From: Mastigamoeba balamuthi
Taxonomy: Eukaryota > Evosea > Mastigamoebida > Mastigamoebidae
NCBI GenBank assembly: GCA_902651635.1
Contig: CACRSC010000472.1
Location: 248,706 to 312,705, forward strand
DNA: 64,000 nt
Direction: 5' to 3'
The translations under genes and the position numbers were made by a program. Below, one piece after another: positions 28,201 through 39,000 of this stretch; the first letter of the stretch is position 1; every line of letters starts with the position of its first letter. A model generated the notes under the pieces. The model searched no databases, was not told the origin of the DNA, and saw only the letters and a program-made list of their open reading frames with translations.

Positions 28201-31097
28201 AGCTCCAGGAGGGCAGCGGCAGCGGTGACCAGGGCACTCCCGAGCACAAGGCGGATCACGAAGAGCGCGAAGCACAGCCGGAGGACCTGGTGGCAGAAGC
28301 GACGCAGAAGCCCGCGGAGAGACCGCTGGCAGAAGGATCCACGCTGGACCTTTCGTTCGACGACGGGGCAGAGGTGCAGTCAGCAGAGAAGACGCAGAAG
28401 GATCTACTCGCATCGTCCCTCGACGAAAACGACGCAGCTGCCGACGATGCAACCGCGGTTTCTTCGAAGCCAGAGGCCCGAGAGTCAGAGCAGGACAGCC
28501 TCGACGTCAGCCTCGGCCTCGATGGCGACAAGCCGACCTCAGCGCCAGTGCAGACGGGCGACTCACAGCAAGCAGACGCGCTCGACATCACAACGGACCT
28601 GAGCGAATCTGACGCACCCAAGGAAGAAGCGCTGCAGAGGGTGGAGGTGCTGAGCGACACTGTGGGTGCTGTCACGGATGCTGCCCCTGACGCCAATCAG
28701 AAGCAGGAAGCTGTCGAGATGCACGCTCCCGACAATGAGAAGCAGGGCCCTGCCGCGGAAGAGCTGCCTACTGGCGCATTAGAGAGTGCCCCAGCGACAG
28801 ATGCAGTGGAGCAGCCAAAGGAACATCACCAGGAGCAAGCAGCAAGCGTGCGGGAGCCAGCGGAGCCCCACGCCGATGCGCCACAGAAGAGCCGCGAAGA
28901 GCCCATTTCAGAGGGCGACAGCCTCCTGAGCCTCGACGTGGAGGACCGCGAGTCATCGTCGAAGCCCGCGCAACGGGTGGATTCTGGGGAGCTCGGCCTG
29001 TCTCTGGACATCGAGGAGCCAGAGGGACAGCGCGAGTCAGCGAAGCCACCGGCGGCCGAGTCTCTCGACGACGGGCTGTCGCTGGACAGCGCGGGCGATG
29101 CGGCCGAGACAGCGCAGGGGAGCCTGGCTGTGCCCACGAAGAACCTGATGGCGTCGTCGCTGGGCGCCGACCTCGACACGACGGTCGACCTGCTCGAGGA
29201 TGCGGCGCAGCCACCAGAAGCGGGCCGCTCAGACGAGAAGCCGGCAACAGAGGAGGATGCGAGTCTCCACAGCATCGAAGAGGAGCGGGCGACTGAGGAG
29301 CTCTCTGAGGCACCAGGCGAGAGCGAACTCTCTGTGCCCAAGGTGACCGTCACGGAGCCCGTCGAGGAGGAGCCCCGCGTCTCGGTCTCCGAGGAGAAGC
29401 CCGCTGCTCCTATTCCTGTTTCGCATAAGCCTGTGGCGCTGGAGATGGAGCTGGAGCCGTCATCTCTCGTTGCCAACGAAGCCGCAACCGCACAGCTCGA
29501 GGAAGCGCCTGCGCAAGAGGACTTCGCGAGTGTCACTCCGCTCAAAGCCAGAGAGGAGACAGAAGCGCGAACGGAAGAGAGCGAAGGGCTTCTCAGCACT
29601 GCGGAGCCTACTCCTCGGTCCGCGCATGACCAGTCGTCGGAGGGCGGTTGTCTCCTCGAGCACGAAGAAGGGAGTCGTGAGGCTTCAACTGGCGAGCAGT
29701 CACGGAGCATACCAGCCTCGCAGCCTGCCGCTGCAGCCGAGAGCCCTGCGGTCAAGCGTGTGGCAGCTGTTGAAGTTCAAGCGCCGTATACGCCCGCGGA
29801 GAGCGAGCCCGAGGAGTTGACTATAGACCTCCTAGAGGAAGAGGAGCAGAAGCCCAAGGAGAGCCCGCTGGCGGAAGGCACCACGCTGGACCTGTCGCTT
29901 GATGGCCAGGCCGAAGCGCAGCCTGCGAAGAAGCAGGACCTACTCGCCTCTTCTCTCGGCGACCTCGACACAACCTCCGACGGCGCAGCTGCAGTGCCTG
30001 CTCAAGCGGCTGCGCAGCAGTCTGCAGGACTGGACAGCCTCGACATGACGCTCGACGTTGGCGGAGACGAGGAGAGTCCAGCGCCAGGAGTGCCTCAGGG
30101 CGGGAAAGACGAACTCGACATGACGATGGGCCTCGAGGCATCGGCGCTGCAGAGCGAGGCGGACACAGAACTGAAGCCAGAGAGCTCGGCGATGGTGGAG
30201 ACAGAGAGTGTTGCCGACGTACAGCCGTCGAGCTCCATACAGGCGTCCGCTGAGCGGCCTCAAGAGGAGGAGCAGGACCTCGAGGGACCACAGGCCGCGG
30301 TGAACACCGTGGTGGACGAGAGAAGCAGCTCCGAGGGCGAGGAAGGCGAAGAGGATCTGGAAGACGAAGACCTCGCGGAAGAGCCAGTTGTAGTAGTACC
30401 CACTGCCAGCCCGCCCGCCCCTGCGACGGGCGGTGCACCAGAGGGAGAAGAGGAGGAAGAGGTGGAAGAGGAGTTGCTCGAAGACGAGTCAGCCACGGAG
30501 GAGCCCTCGATGGACGCTCAGGAGAACGGAGGCATGCAAGCTGCGGGTAACGTGCCCCCCACCGCTGCCGCCGCTCCGTCAGATGACGCGCTGGAGGAGG
30601 AAGATCTCCTCGAGGAGGACGAGGAAGAACTCGAGAGCAAGCCCCAGCCGCCCGCGAAGCAGCCAGCGCTTGCTGCCGTCGTCGAGGAGTCCTTCGGGCT
30701 GTCGCTCGAGCTATCGGACGACGGGGGCCGCCACGCGCCCAAGAAGGCACCCACGACAGCCCCGGCAGCGCTGAAGCCGTCCGCCGCTGCAGACGACTCG
30801 CTGGACCTGTCGCTCGAGCTCGACGAGGACTCTGCTGCGGCCAAGCTCAAGGCGAACGAGAGCACGCTGTCGCTGGACCTGTCGATCGACGGGCCAGCGC
30901 CGAAGAAGGCACCTAGCAGGGCAAAGGGGGCGGCGCCAGACGACCTGCTGGAGCTGTCGATGGACTCGCGGGACGAGAGCAGCAAGGGCGACGTGGACCT
31001 GTCGTTGTCAATCGACGAGGAGGCGCCCAAGCAGAAGAAGGCGCCTGCACCGGCTCCAAGCGACGACCTGCTCGATGACCTGGAGCTCCTTCCGTGA
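1216..31097 (+). CDS. Giant acidic low-complexity protein (~9,855 aa) with a putative RIIa/DPY-30-like N-terminus
   Basis: Five exons fit one continuous frame: 1216-1249, 1376-1504, 1584-1965, 2027-6342 and 6391-31097 (TGA). Coding length is 29,568 nt. Phases (1, 1, 2, 1) all agree; the third intron needs a GC donor. The first intron (126 nt) is also open, so its retention would add 42 residues; I prefer splicing because it has a pyrimidine tract and joins YDSVK directly to EYLES. Residues 1-54 look ordered. The pattern L-x3-EVLTRLAEQ...VFEFAAAELLRWQ resembles the helix-turn-helix of RIIa/DPY-30 dimerization-docking domains (EVLRQQPPDLVEFAVEYF), which act in cilia and PKA anchoring. The remainder is Glu/Ala/Ser/Asp-rich, without transmembrane or signal segments, and carries three zones of repeated motifs plus a C-terminal end with basic APKKAP breaks and LDLSLELDED blocks. 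I recognise no orthologue. A scaffold, possibly axonemal or trafficking, is inference. Confidence 0.85.
1376..1504 (+). other. Exon 2 of the giant gene: core of the putative RIIa/DPY-30-like docking domain
   Basis: Together with the 34-nt first exon this encodes about 54 residues whose composition (Trp, Leu, Phe, Cys, Arg) is unlike the acidic repeat body. Two predicted amphipathic helices (VEAWREVLTRLAEQ and VFEFAAAELLRWQ) are separated by a Gly/Pro turn, and the Phe-Glu-Phe-Ala-Ala step matches the EFA/EFLA signature in RIIa and DPY-30 proteins. The match rests on pattern and spacing only. Confidence 0.4.
1966..2026 (+). other. GC-AG intron (61 nt) in the giant gene
   Basis: The upstream exon ends ...AACAG and the intron begins gcgagc; the acceptor is ttacag. 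Joining 1965 to 2027 restores frame (phase 2) and gives Ser-Asp-Leu-Gly-Glu-Met. Both GT dinucleotides in the interval (1992, 1994) give the wrong phase, and there is none just upstream. The intron body holds AATT words (ccaattcaattg) like other introns here. Confidence 0.75.
2197..2243 (+). repeat. (GAG/GAA)n run coding a polyglutamate tract
   Basis: A purine-only stretch of GAG and GAA codons encodes about fourteen consecutive Glu residues at the start of the fourth exon of the giant gene. It is a coding microsatellite likely to vary in length between strains. Confidence 0.85.
4119..5830 (+). repeat. DES(V/I)MPEE motif zone in the giant protein
   Basis: An eight-residue motif of the form D-E-S-V/I-M/L-P-E-E recurs about seven times near 4119, 4985, 5121, 5275 (variant DEPIIPNE), 5599, 5743 and 5803, roughly residues 880-1450. 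It alternates with paired ELDVDEAELDVDEPP-type blocks. These are degenerate tandem units of about 45-55 residues. Confidence 0.8.
9661..10125 (+). repeat. ~330-bp tandem duplication in the giant gene
   Basis: The segment starting ESAEEIEVPEIEPEG and continuing through KALGTLEGNLKEAE recurs about 330 bp later as ESAEEIEVPEIATDG...KALDTLEGDLKEAE. The two copies stay in frame, with drift at variable positions. Confidence 0.8.
11188..18810 (+). repeat. FxDWDEE / FxDFDEE aromatic-acidic motif zone
   Basis: Aromatic residues are scarce in this protein, yet here they recur in one context. Examples: FADWDED (~12527), FEDWDEE (~13198, ~13411, ~15111), FADWDES (~14508), DEDWDEE (~15322), FDDWDKG (~17760), FDSWDEE (~18790), with Phe-only relatives such as DDFDEEE, FEDFEEE and YEDFDEDF (~11188-16680). 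A longer unit containing FEDWDEEEPDELAEAE occurs at ~13198 and ~15111, inside a larger ~1.9-kb duplication. Spaced aromatic-acidic peptides like these are typical protein-docking motifs; the partner is unknown. Confidence 0.75.
17397..17450 (+). repeat. Exact 27-bp tandem duplication (SDVAVDEPI x2)
   Basis: Two adjacent 27-bp units starting at 17397 and 17424 are identical and keep the reading frame, giving SDVAVDEPI twice. Exact identity points to a recent slippage event. Confidence 0.9.
18930..19335 (+). repeat. ~240-bp tandem duplication in the giant gene
   Basis: Blocks ending VEDVEPPAPGDHEEATSEP and VEDVEPPAPEDNEEETSMP are two diverged tandem copies. Each is followed by PAESAED. Confidence 0.75.
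20878..30000 (+). repeat. SSLGxDLDTTVDLLEE array, higher-order repeats
   Basis: A motif of the form SSLG-x-DLDTTVDLLEE appears about fourteen times, near 20880, 21785, 22495, 23131, 23858, 24645, 25678, 25840, 26080, 26740, 27480, 28405, 29140 and 29935 (about residues 6450-9490). Typical spacing is 0.65-0.9 kb. Two flavours alternate: NLMASSLGADLDTTVDLLE, and DLLASSLGDLDTTVDAAA. Three longer units (around 22430, 27410 and 29070) carry a nearly identical lead-in DDGLSLDSAGDA and are very similar at the DNA level. This fits expansion by unequal exchange of a unit of roughly 1.6 kb. Confidence 0.85.
21648..21755 (+). repeat. 36-bp unit repeated three times (ETPLVEGLSPYA)
   Basis: Three consecutive units begin at 21648, 21684 and 21720. 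Each codes ETPLVEGLSPY plus Ala or Ile, with only a few silent differences. This is the cleanest young tandem repeat in the gene and brings Tyr into a protein almost devoid of it. Confidence 0.9.
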
Positions 31098-31494
31098 TGA
31101 GATAGCACAGAGCCCACTCTCCAGAACACAGAGAGGCTCTTGCTCCTTCCGTCAGTTGTGACACGCTCAGGTGTTTATTTGCGGTTCATTTGTTCGCACG
31201 CTGCTGCAATGCCCTCAGGCAGCGACTAGGAGGGTTAGGTTCCTAATGACACGTAGCAAACCCTCGTCCCCAGCCCACCCGCCCTGTGTCGGGTCAGTGG
31301 CCGAGTTGACCTCCGCCAACACAACGGCAGCCTCATGGGTTCACTGGAGAAGAAGCCAAGAGATCGATGCCAGTTTTGCAGTAGGACAAAGAGAGGGAGA
31401 CTTCTCTATTGATGAACTGTGACCTACGCAGTAACGGCATTCGCGGGGGTGAGAGCCATTTGGCAGTAGGAACAGAGGGGCACCGGCATCCAGG
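31098..31494. other. Convergent intergenic spacer
   Basis: About 400 bp lie between the TGA of the giant gene and the TAG of the convergent FG-GAP gene. Both 3' UTRs must end here. I see no AATAAA on the plus strand, no open frame with an ATG context, and no repeat. Confidence 0.6.
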
Positions 31495-34400
31495 CTATTT
31501 GCTCGTCATCGAGATTTGCGCGTAACTGCCGCGGCGGCGTTTCCACATCACTGACGACGCCACTGACAGGGCAAAGACAGCCACGATGGCGCAGCACACT
31601 GAGATGGCGATGATGGCCGCCCTGTGGCTCACGACACGCTCCCTCGTCTCGACCCGCAGCACCAATGAGGCATGCTGGCCCCTGTTATCGACGACCACCA
31701 CCGTGACGTTGCACATCCTCTTCGAAGTCGGGCGGAACGTCATTCTCCGCAGAATATCCGTCAGCTGGCCCGCGTCCGCTAAGCGCGTTGTGAAATTGGT
31801 TCCGCGAGCGTGGCGTTCGTCCCCGAAAGCGACGCCATCGACTTCGACGTCAAAGGTGACGATCCCTTGGAAGAGGCCGGAGCCGGGAGATGACACGGTG
31901 ACCCGGGGCAGAGCGCAGTTCGACCCGACGGTGCACGCGAACGACGTGTTGTCGGCAGCGAGGTTCAGCGACTGGGCGATCTCGATGATCCACTGCTGTG
32001 ACACATACACGCCTCTCTTGTTCCTGGCCTTGGCGCTCACCTGCACTGTCCCGACATTGCAGCGGTCCATCTTGCTGTGAAACGCCCGGGTGGTGACGTC
32101 GTACTGGAGCCACGACGGCTGCACGTCGTACATGAAGAGAACCTCGCCGTCGGGCTGCGTGAACACGTTGTGGGGCAGGCGGAACCTGTACTCCACGTCC
32201 ACCCTTGCGCTGCAGCACTCCTCAGCGCTGCTGACGTTGGGTCCTGCGTCTGGCTCGTAGCCGCCCACGAGAACGTCGGCCGCGCCTATGCCCCGGAAGG
32301 TCGGCAATCCCAAGAGTAGAGCGGGCGTGCCAGAGGGCGTGAGGTGCGTCGCCACGCCGAGAGAACTGCCCAGATGCGACGACGGGCCTCCCGTTACAGT
32401 GAACCCGCGGGTCTCCAGGTCCCTCCAGCGCGCGAGACTGGGCCACGACTGGCGGCTTCCAAACAGGACGAAAGCCGTGCCTGAGTCCGGAGCACCCAGA
32501 GCGATGTCGCCCACGCCATCCATGTTGAAGTCATCGGCACTCGACACGACGGACCCTGCACTTGGCGTGCCCTGCGGGAGCTCGACGCGGGTCCCAGCAC
32601 CCGTGGAAGACAGCCGGCCGAGGTCGACGACTGCAGGCCACCAGCCACTACGCCCGAACACAACGTATGCCCTTGGGGCGCTCGCGCCAGATCCCATGCA
32701 GCCGATCACCAGGTCCGTCACGTTGTCGCCGTTGAAGTCCCCGGCGCTGCTCAGCGACCAGCCCAGGCGGTCGCCCTCGGCTTCGCCCTGGATCACGAAC
32801 CCGTTCTTGCCGTCCAGCCACGACACGTCCACGCCCGACTGGTTGGCGTTGCTGCCCGAGCCGAAGAGCACGAACACGAGGCCGGCGCCGCTGCCGGGGG
32901 CCCCGATGGCCAGGTCAGCTATGCCGTCACCGTTGATGTCAACGCTCGCCAGAGAAGTGCCCAGATCCGATCCGGCGAAGCTCTGCGCCGTCACTTGGAA
33001 GCCGTTTTGGCCCGACAGCTGGGACAGCGGGACCTCGAGTCCCAGCCCAGACGCACCCCCATAGACCACGTAGGCAACCTCGAGCGCCGGCACCCCGATG
33101 GCCACCTCGGAGACCCCGTCGCCGTTGATGTCTCCCAGGGAGGTGAGCGCGATGCCCGTGGCGTTGCCCAAGTCGCCAGTGATAGTTGAGGAGATCGTTT
33201 CGTTGGGGGTCTCGAGGTCCACTGCGGGCATTTCCATACTCCAGTACCACGTGGACGAGCCGTAGACAACGTGCACCTGACCCTCGCCGGCGTCCGAGGC
33301 GATCAGAAAGTCTGATAGGCCGTCTCCGTTGACATCGCCGCCGCCCGCGACGGCAGATCCACAACGCGCACCGGGCGTGGAGCAGCGGAAGTCCAGTGAC
33401 CACTCGATGGGGTGCGTGAGCGAGCCTCCAACCGTGCCGCTGATCAGGAACGCGCTCCCGGAGCGCCCGGGGTCTCTGCCAGGCGACCCCACCAGAAAGT
33501 CATCCAGGCTGTCCCCGTTGGCGTCGCCCACGCAGCTTATGGACTGGCCCAGCGCGTAGCCCAGAGGGACCGAGTTAACAGAGACTGACGCCACGCTGTC
33601 CACCTCGAAAGAACCCGTCCGATTGACGCCGCCGAGGATGATGTAGTTGGAGCCCAGAGAGCTCGCACTTACACCAATGATGCCGAGCAGCAGGTCCGGC
33701 ACAGCGTCGCCGTTGAGGTCGCCAGAGCTGGGGGTGATGATTTGCCCATATGAAGTTATTAGCCCGTTGTTGGTGGGCGGGGCAGTCACGGAGAACCCTC
33801 TGCCCTGGCTGGACCACTCCCGCAGCTCGATGCTGCGCGGCCATGCGCCCCGCGCGCCGTACACAACAGAGCAGAGAGGCCCTGAGGACGAGTTCTGGCA
33901 CACAGCGAAGTCGGGAACCCCATCGCTGTTGATGTCGCCGACCGCGGCGCCCCTGTAAGAGCTGTAGCCATAGAGGGCTTCGGAGTTGGGGTAGCCCTGC
34001 AGTAGTACGCCCTCGCTGGAGAGGTCCACATGCGTCCGCCAGGCACCCGCTGTCCCGAGCAGGAGATGGCACAGCATCGTCCCCTTGCTGTAGGTTGATG
34101 TGGTAGCGAACACCAGCAGGTCGCCCACAGAGTCACCATTGACGTCACCCGCACCGGCCACCGAAACGCCGGCGAGGCTCTGGCCCGTGGCACCCACGAT
34201 GTCGGTGGTGTTGGCCGTGCGGTCGGGGACCACCAGCCGGGGGAACACCGCACGGCCCATGATCAGCGTCACGCGCCCCCTGTCGTTATCGCTGTGCATG
34301 TCGCCCAGGGCCAAGTCGTCCACGCCGTCGCCGTTGACGTCGCCGACGCCCTCGAGGGTGGCCCACTGCTCGGCGGATACCGCGAAGCCGTTGAAGTCCG

Positions 34401-35147
34401 CAGCCGAGGCGTTCACCAGCGCCGGCGTGGAACTCCCAAAGACGACGACCTTGTCCACCGCCACGTCTGCGAGCCCGTCGCCGTTGACGTCCCCAATCGC
34501 CGACACCTTGTTTGTGTCTCTGGTGCCGATTATGGCGAACCCGTCCTCTGCGGAGATGTTCACGCCGACCACGCCCTGCATGGCCACCGTCATGAGGCTT
34601 GCCTCTCTCTCACGGCTCTTCAACCAAGATCAACCCGGTGACGTAGGCAAGAGGAAAAAGGACGAACTTGGGGCCAGGCGGTGCGGTTCCTGCGACCGAA
34701 GAGGACGATCGACAGCCCCCGCGTGGTTGCGCTGAAGGCCACGTCATCGATACCATCGCCGTTGACGTCGCCGGCGACCACTGCCACGAGGCACTGCCAG
34801 AGCCAGCTGTCGCTGTCGCACGTGTCGCCGACGACGACGATGCCTCTGCCGTCAGCGAGCGCCCCGTCGAAGTCGCCGACTCCACGCACACCGAGCGACG
34901 CGTTCAGCGGGCCGAAGACGATCCAGAACACGCAAGAGTCGGTGGCGAGGACGGCGTCGGGGTGGCCGTCGCCGTCGACGTCGCCCGTGCTGACGCCGGT
35001 GCCCGTGGTGACGACGATCGAGGAAGTGTCGACGACGGGCACGCCCACGGGGTACCTGATCTGGCTGGAATGCAAGTCGGGCCACACGGCGCCCGACGAC
35101 AAGGCCATGTGCAGCCACGAGGCCAGTAGGAGCAGAGGCAGACGCAT
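31495..35147 (-). CDS. FG-GAP/CADG single-pass membrane protein, copy A (type I)
   Basis: Two exons: 35147-34668 and 34575-31495, with a 92-nt GT-AG intron at phase 0 joining WPQ to GVVGVNISAEDG. Product about 1,186 aa. It has a signal peptide (MRLPLLLLASW...), then thirteen FG-GAP calcium-loop motifs (for example DVDGDGHPD, DVNGDGIDD, DFNGDNVTD, DFNMDGVGD), enough for two beta-propellers. A CADG-like cadherin-type domain follows (FRLPHNVFTQPDGEVLF...PSWLQYD), then another beta domain, one transmembrane helix (AAIIAISVCCAIVAVFAL) and a ~15-residue tail RRRGSYAQISMTSK. The tail has a YxxPhi sorting motif (YAQI) but no integrin GFFKR. FG-GAP ectodomains usually bind protein or glycan ligands outside the cell. 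It is the leftmost member of a head-to-tail array, much of it nearly identical to copy B. An adhesion role is inference. Confidence 0.9.
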
Positions 35148-35644
35148 GGGGCTGGTGCTTGCTGTTGTGCTGCTGTGTTGTGTTTGTTTTGGTTAAATAT
35201 TTGGATGAAATGTGTCAGGTGTGGGGAGAAAGAAGATCAAGGAGATAGTGATTTTTGGACACAACTGCCTCATGTGTTGACTCCGTCTCAGTCGCGGGCG
35301 CTGTTTGCTCGTGGGTTCATCTGCCTGCTCTCGTTGTGCACATCGCTGGCGACATTGTGATTTTGACTTTTCGGGGCTGGTATCACCCGCAGGCGACGTT
35401 CCTCTTCTGGGTCGACCGCGACGCGCTGCCGCAGGGCGTCAGCCAAGAGAGCTTCTTGTTGTGAAAACCCGAAGAAGGTCGATTTATGCTCCTCAAACCC
35501 CAATGGAAAAGTGAAAAAGAGAAAAATTGTTTCACGAAAATGCACCCGCCCGCCCCGCCCCTGCCGGCTCGTCCCGCCCACTCGTTTGCACCGTTCGCGT
35601 GCCACAGAGAGCCATTTTATTTGTCACGGGGCCGAATGGTTGGC
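35148..35644. promoter_or_regulatory. Upstream region of FG-GAP copy A
   Basis: This roughly 500-bp spacer starts with a segment shared by the upstream regions of copies A, B and C: a GTGTCAGGTGTGGGGA word at about 35212-35230, with relatives near 43619 and 59186. Conservation may reflect recent duplication rather than function. Nearer 35612 the minus strand reads AATAAA, a likely poly(A) signal for the RGG exon to its right. No other gene is seen. Confidence 0.4.
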
Positions 35645-35840
35645 TCACTGCACGCTCGGCGACTTGGCAGGGGGCTCCTCAACGGCAGGAGCGTCCTCTG
35701 CGAGCGGGACTCCACAGCCACGTCCGTGGCCCCCACGGGGAGCACCCCGTCCGCGGCCACCACGGTCACGCCCACGGCCATATCCACGTCCGCGGCTGGC
35801 CACAAGGACGACCTGCTGCCCGGGCACAACCACCCGATAT
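35645..35840 (-). pseudogene. Orphan RGG/Arg-Gly-rich terminal exon
   Basis: A minus-strand open segment follows a good acceptor (ctcacag at 35847-35841) and reads YRVVVPGQQVVLVASRGRGY, then an Arg-Gly-rich run and an acidic end finishing PSVQ. A TGA follows, then AATAAA about 20 nt later. There is no ATG and no upstream exon: the space to its 5' side is soon taken by the end of FG-GAP copy D. The RGG tail recalls Sm/Lsm, Gar1 or fibrillarin proteins but is too short to assign. It may be a dispersed 3' exon of an RNA-binding protein gene, or the last exon of a gene with a distant 5' part. Confidence 0.35.
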
Positions 35841-36003
35841 CTGTGAGTCTACACCTGTCGTAGGTTGTGTTGTGTCCCTCAGGTACTAAACACTTTGACC
35901 TGATTTCATATCACCTCATACAAATATCAAATTTTGGGGAGGACAAACCGGCTCATTTTCTTCATTTAGCGCTGTTGCTGTGGTTTGAGGTGGACATCAG
36001 CAA

Positions 36004-39000
36004 TCAGTAGGAGGTACTCATGTAGGAGGGACGGTTGCGCATGCTCATCACCAAGACTGTGACCGCAACAGTTCCGATAACTGCAAGGGCAACAGCACTG
36101 CAGACACCAATGGCAGTGAGTACTCTGGTGTCTCTTGGACGCTTCGGCCTCTCGGTCATCTTCACATGGATCGTCAGGGCGCAATGCTGTTGCCTGTTGT
36201 CACTGACCACGACTGTGATGTTGCTCAGCTGTGTGGAGGAGGGGCAGAATGACAGATTTCTGATTCTCTCTGTAAGTGCTTCCGAGGATCCGCGATGGAA
36301 ATAAACGGTCGTTCTACTGTAGAATGTTCTTCCTTCGTAGAAAATGTCCACGTCATCATTGAAGATCATCATGGCCTCGAAGTCATCGAAGACGGGCGGT
36401 GAGCTCACTGTCACTAGAGGGAGTCTGCAGCCGGACCCCACCGTGCAGGCGCAGCTCGAGTTGGCAGCGGCAAGGGTAAGCGTCTGGGAGACTGTGATAT
36501 CCCACGACTGTGTCACAGAGACACCACGCTTGTTCGCTGCCTGTGCCACAACCCGGAAAACGCCAACTTCTGTCCAGCGCATGCTGCTGTGAATGGTCCT
36601 TGTAGTACTGTTGAACTCTAGCCACGAAGGTGTGATGAGCACAGAGATTTTCTCACCGTCCGGTTGTGTGAAAGTAGAGTTGGGGAGCTGGAAACTGAAT
36701 TGTCTGTCGATTTGGGCATTACAGCATCCAGGCACTCTGCTCATATTCTCTCCCCGTGATGGCTCATACCCACCCTCTATTACATGAGCATATCCAATGC
36801 CACGGATTCTCGGAACGCCGATTAACAGCGAAGGAACAGTGGAATCCCAGCTCTTGCTGTGACCAAGTGACATTCCCGTCTGAGAGTAGTTTCGACCTGA
36901 GAGAACGAAACCGGCCTCTTTTGAATCTCCCCAGACAACGACTGCAGGCCATTTGATGCGCTGTCCGAACAGTATGAAAACTTTGCTCGACAGTGGGGCC
37001 CCAACAGCAATGTCACTGAGGCCATCAAGGTTGAAGTCTCCAGCACTTGAGACAACAGATCCCGCACTTGGTATGTTTGGGGGAGGTACCATACAGAACC
37101 CATATCCAGTCTCTCGCAATGCGCTGAGTTCAACGACAGGTGGCCATTTCCCCTTCCTCCCAAAGATGACGCAGGCTTTCCCGGTGCTATCGTCAGCCCT
37201 CATGCTTCCAACAACCAGATCGGCGATTGAGTCGCCGTTGACATCACCAGAATTGGACACAGACAAACCAACGCCATCACCCTGCAACTCGCCGTTGATG
37301 GCAAACCCATTGGAACCATCGAGGGCAGAAGCGTTGAGCTCGATAATTCCGAGAACCCGTGCGCCAAAGAGAACATACACTTTTCCAGCACCACCGCCCG
37401 GTGCCCCAACAGCCACGTCAGAAACACCGTCTCCATTGATGTCGACCCCTGTGACAGAGTGCCCCAGCAAATCTCCACGGCCCTGCGAGCCGCGAACCCG
37501 GAAGCCATTACTACCATTTAGCTCCTCGAGGGCCAACTTGGCTCCCAGGCCACCTGAGCGGCCATACACCATGTAGGCTGTTCCGGTGGATGGAACTCCT
37601 ATGAATATATCCGACAGCCTGTCGCCGTTGATGTCGCCAACAATTGCCAGAGATGGCGCAGTCCAGTTGCTATTCTGGCCAACAATGGTGGTACCAACTG
37701 TCTCGTTGATAGACTCGAGATCAACACTATATCCGATTCCAGCCACGCTCCATGCTCGAGACCCATAGAGAAGGTAGGCGGCGCCCGTTCCATAATCAGA
37801 TGATATGAGGAAGTCTGACAAACCATCGCCATTGATGTCGCCACCGCCGGCAACCGCTGACCCGCAGTGTGCATTGCCCGCACTGCACCTGAGGGCCACC
37901 GTCCACTGTGTGTACAAGTGCCCCGGCACACTGGGGCTTCCACGAACAAGGAACGCAGCGCCGGCCCTTGCGGGGCCCCGACCAGGCGACCCCACCACAT
38001 AGTCGTCGGAGCCATCGCCGTCGACGTCTCCTGCACTGCTGATCGACTGGCCCAGGGCATAGCCCAGGGGGGCGGAGCTGATCTTAATACCCGAGTGATC
38101 TTGTTGCGGTTGGCCGATGTCAATTGACCCCGACTTGGTGTCGCCCCCAAAGATCACGCAGGCCGACCCCAGTGCGTCCTCTCTGTCCTCTGTGCACCCG
38201 AGCAGAAGGTCTGGCACCTTGTCCCCGTTGATGTCGCCGGCTGCTGCCACAATCGGGACCTGTGATGGGGTAACGCTGGGACAGAACGCGCGGAATCCCT
38301 GGCCTGGTCTGTTCCACTCGCGTAGCACGATGTCACTTGGCCACTGGCCCCGCGACCCGTACACCACGAAGCACTGCGGGTCGTCCGAGGTCTGGCATAC
38401 AATGAAGTCCCCGATGCCGTCGCCATTGAGATCTCCGAGGGCAGCGCCCTGGAACCGGGAAGAATACTCCACATCGGCGTCACCGTGCAGGTGGACCCCC
38501 GTGCTCAGGTCCACCGAGGGGCTCCACGATCCAGCTGTGCCGAACACGAGGCGGCAGTGAATCATACTCTGGTAGGACCTGCTGCTCCAGTCGTCCTTCT
38601 TCGAGAACACCAGCAGATCGCCGACTGAGTCGCCGTTGACGTCCCCTGCGCCGCCGACAGCCACACCGGTGTACTTCTCACCCTCGCAGCCCACGAGGAC
38701 ACTCACGTCCGCTGTTGTGTTGTCGACCAGGCGGGGGAATCCCCTGCGGCCCATGACCACCAACACACGGCCCCTATCCTCTCTATGCGCCATCTCATTC
38801 ACTGCAATGTCTGCCAGCCCATCGCCGTTGACGTCTCCCACGCCGCGCAGAGATCCACCAGAGGCGGTTGCGACCTGGAAACCGTCAAAGTCCAGGGACG
38901 AGATGCGCTGTAGGGTCGGAGAGGCACTCCCGAAGATCACAGTGTTTCCCAGTGCCACGTCATCATACCCGTCGCCATTCACGTCGCCCACCCCCACAGC

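Noticed and set aside
32288-33064. Plus-strand Pro/Ser/Arg-rich frames opposite the FG-GAP genes
   Set aside because: They recur at the same place in every copy because the sense strand is conserved, and they contain no recognisable domain.
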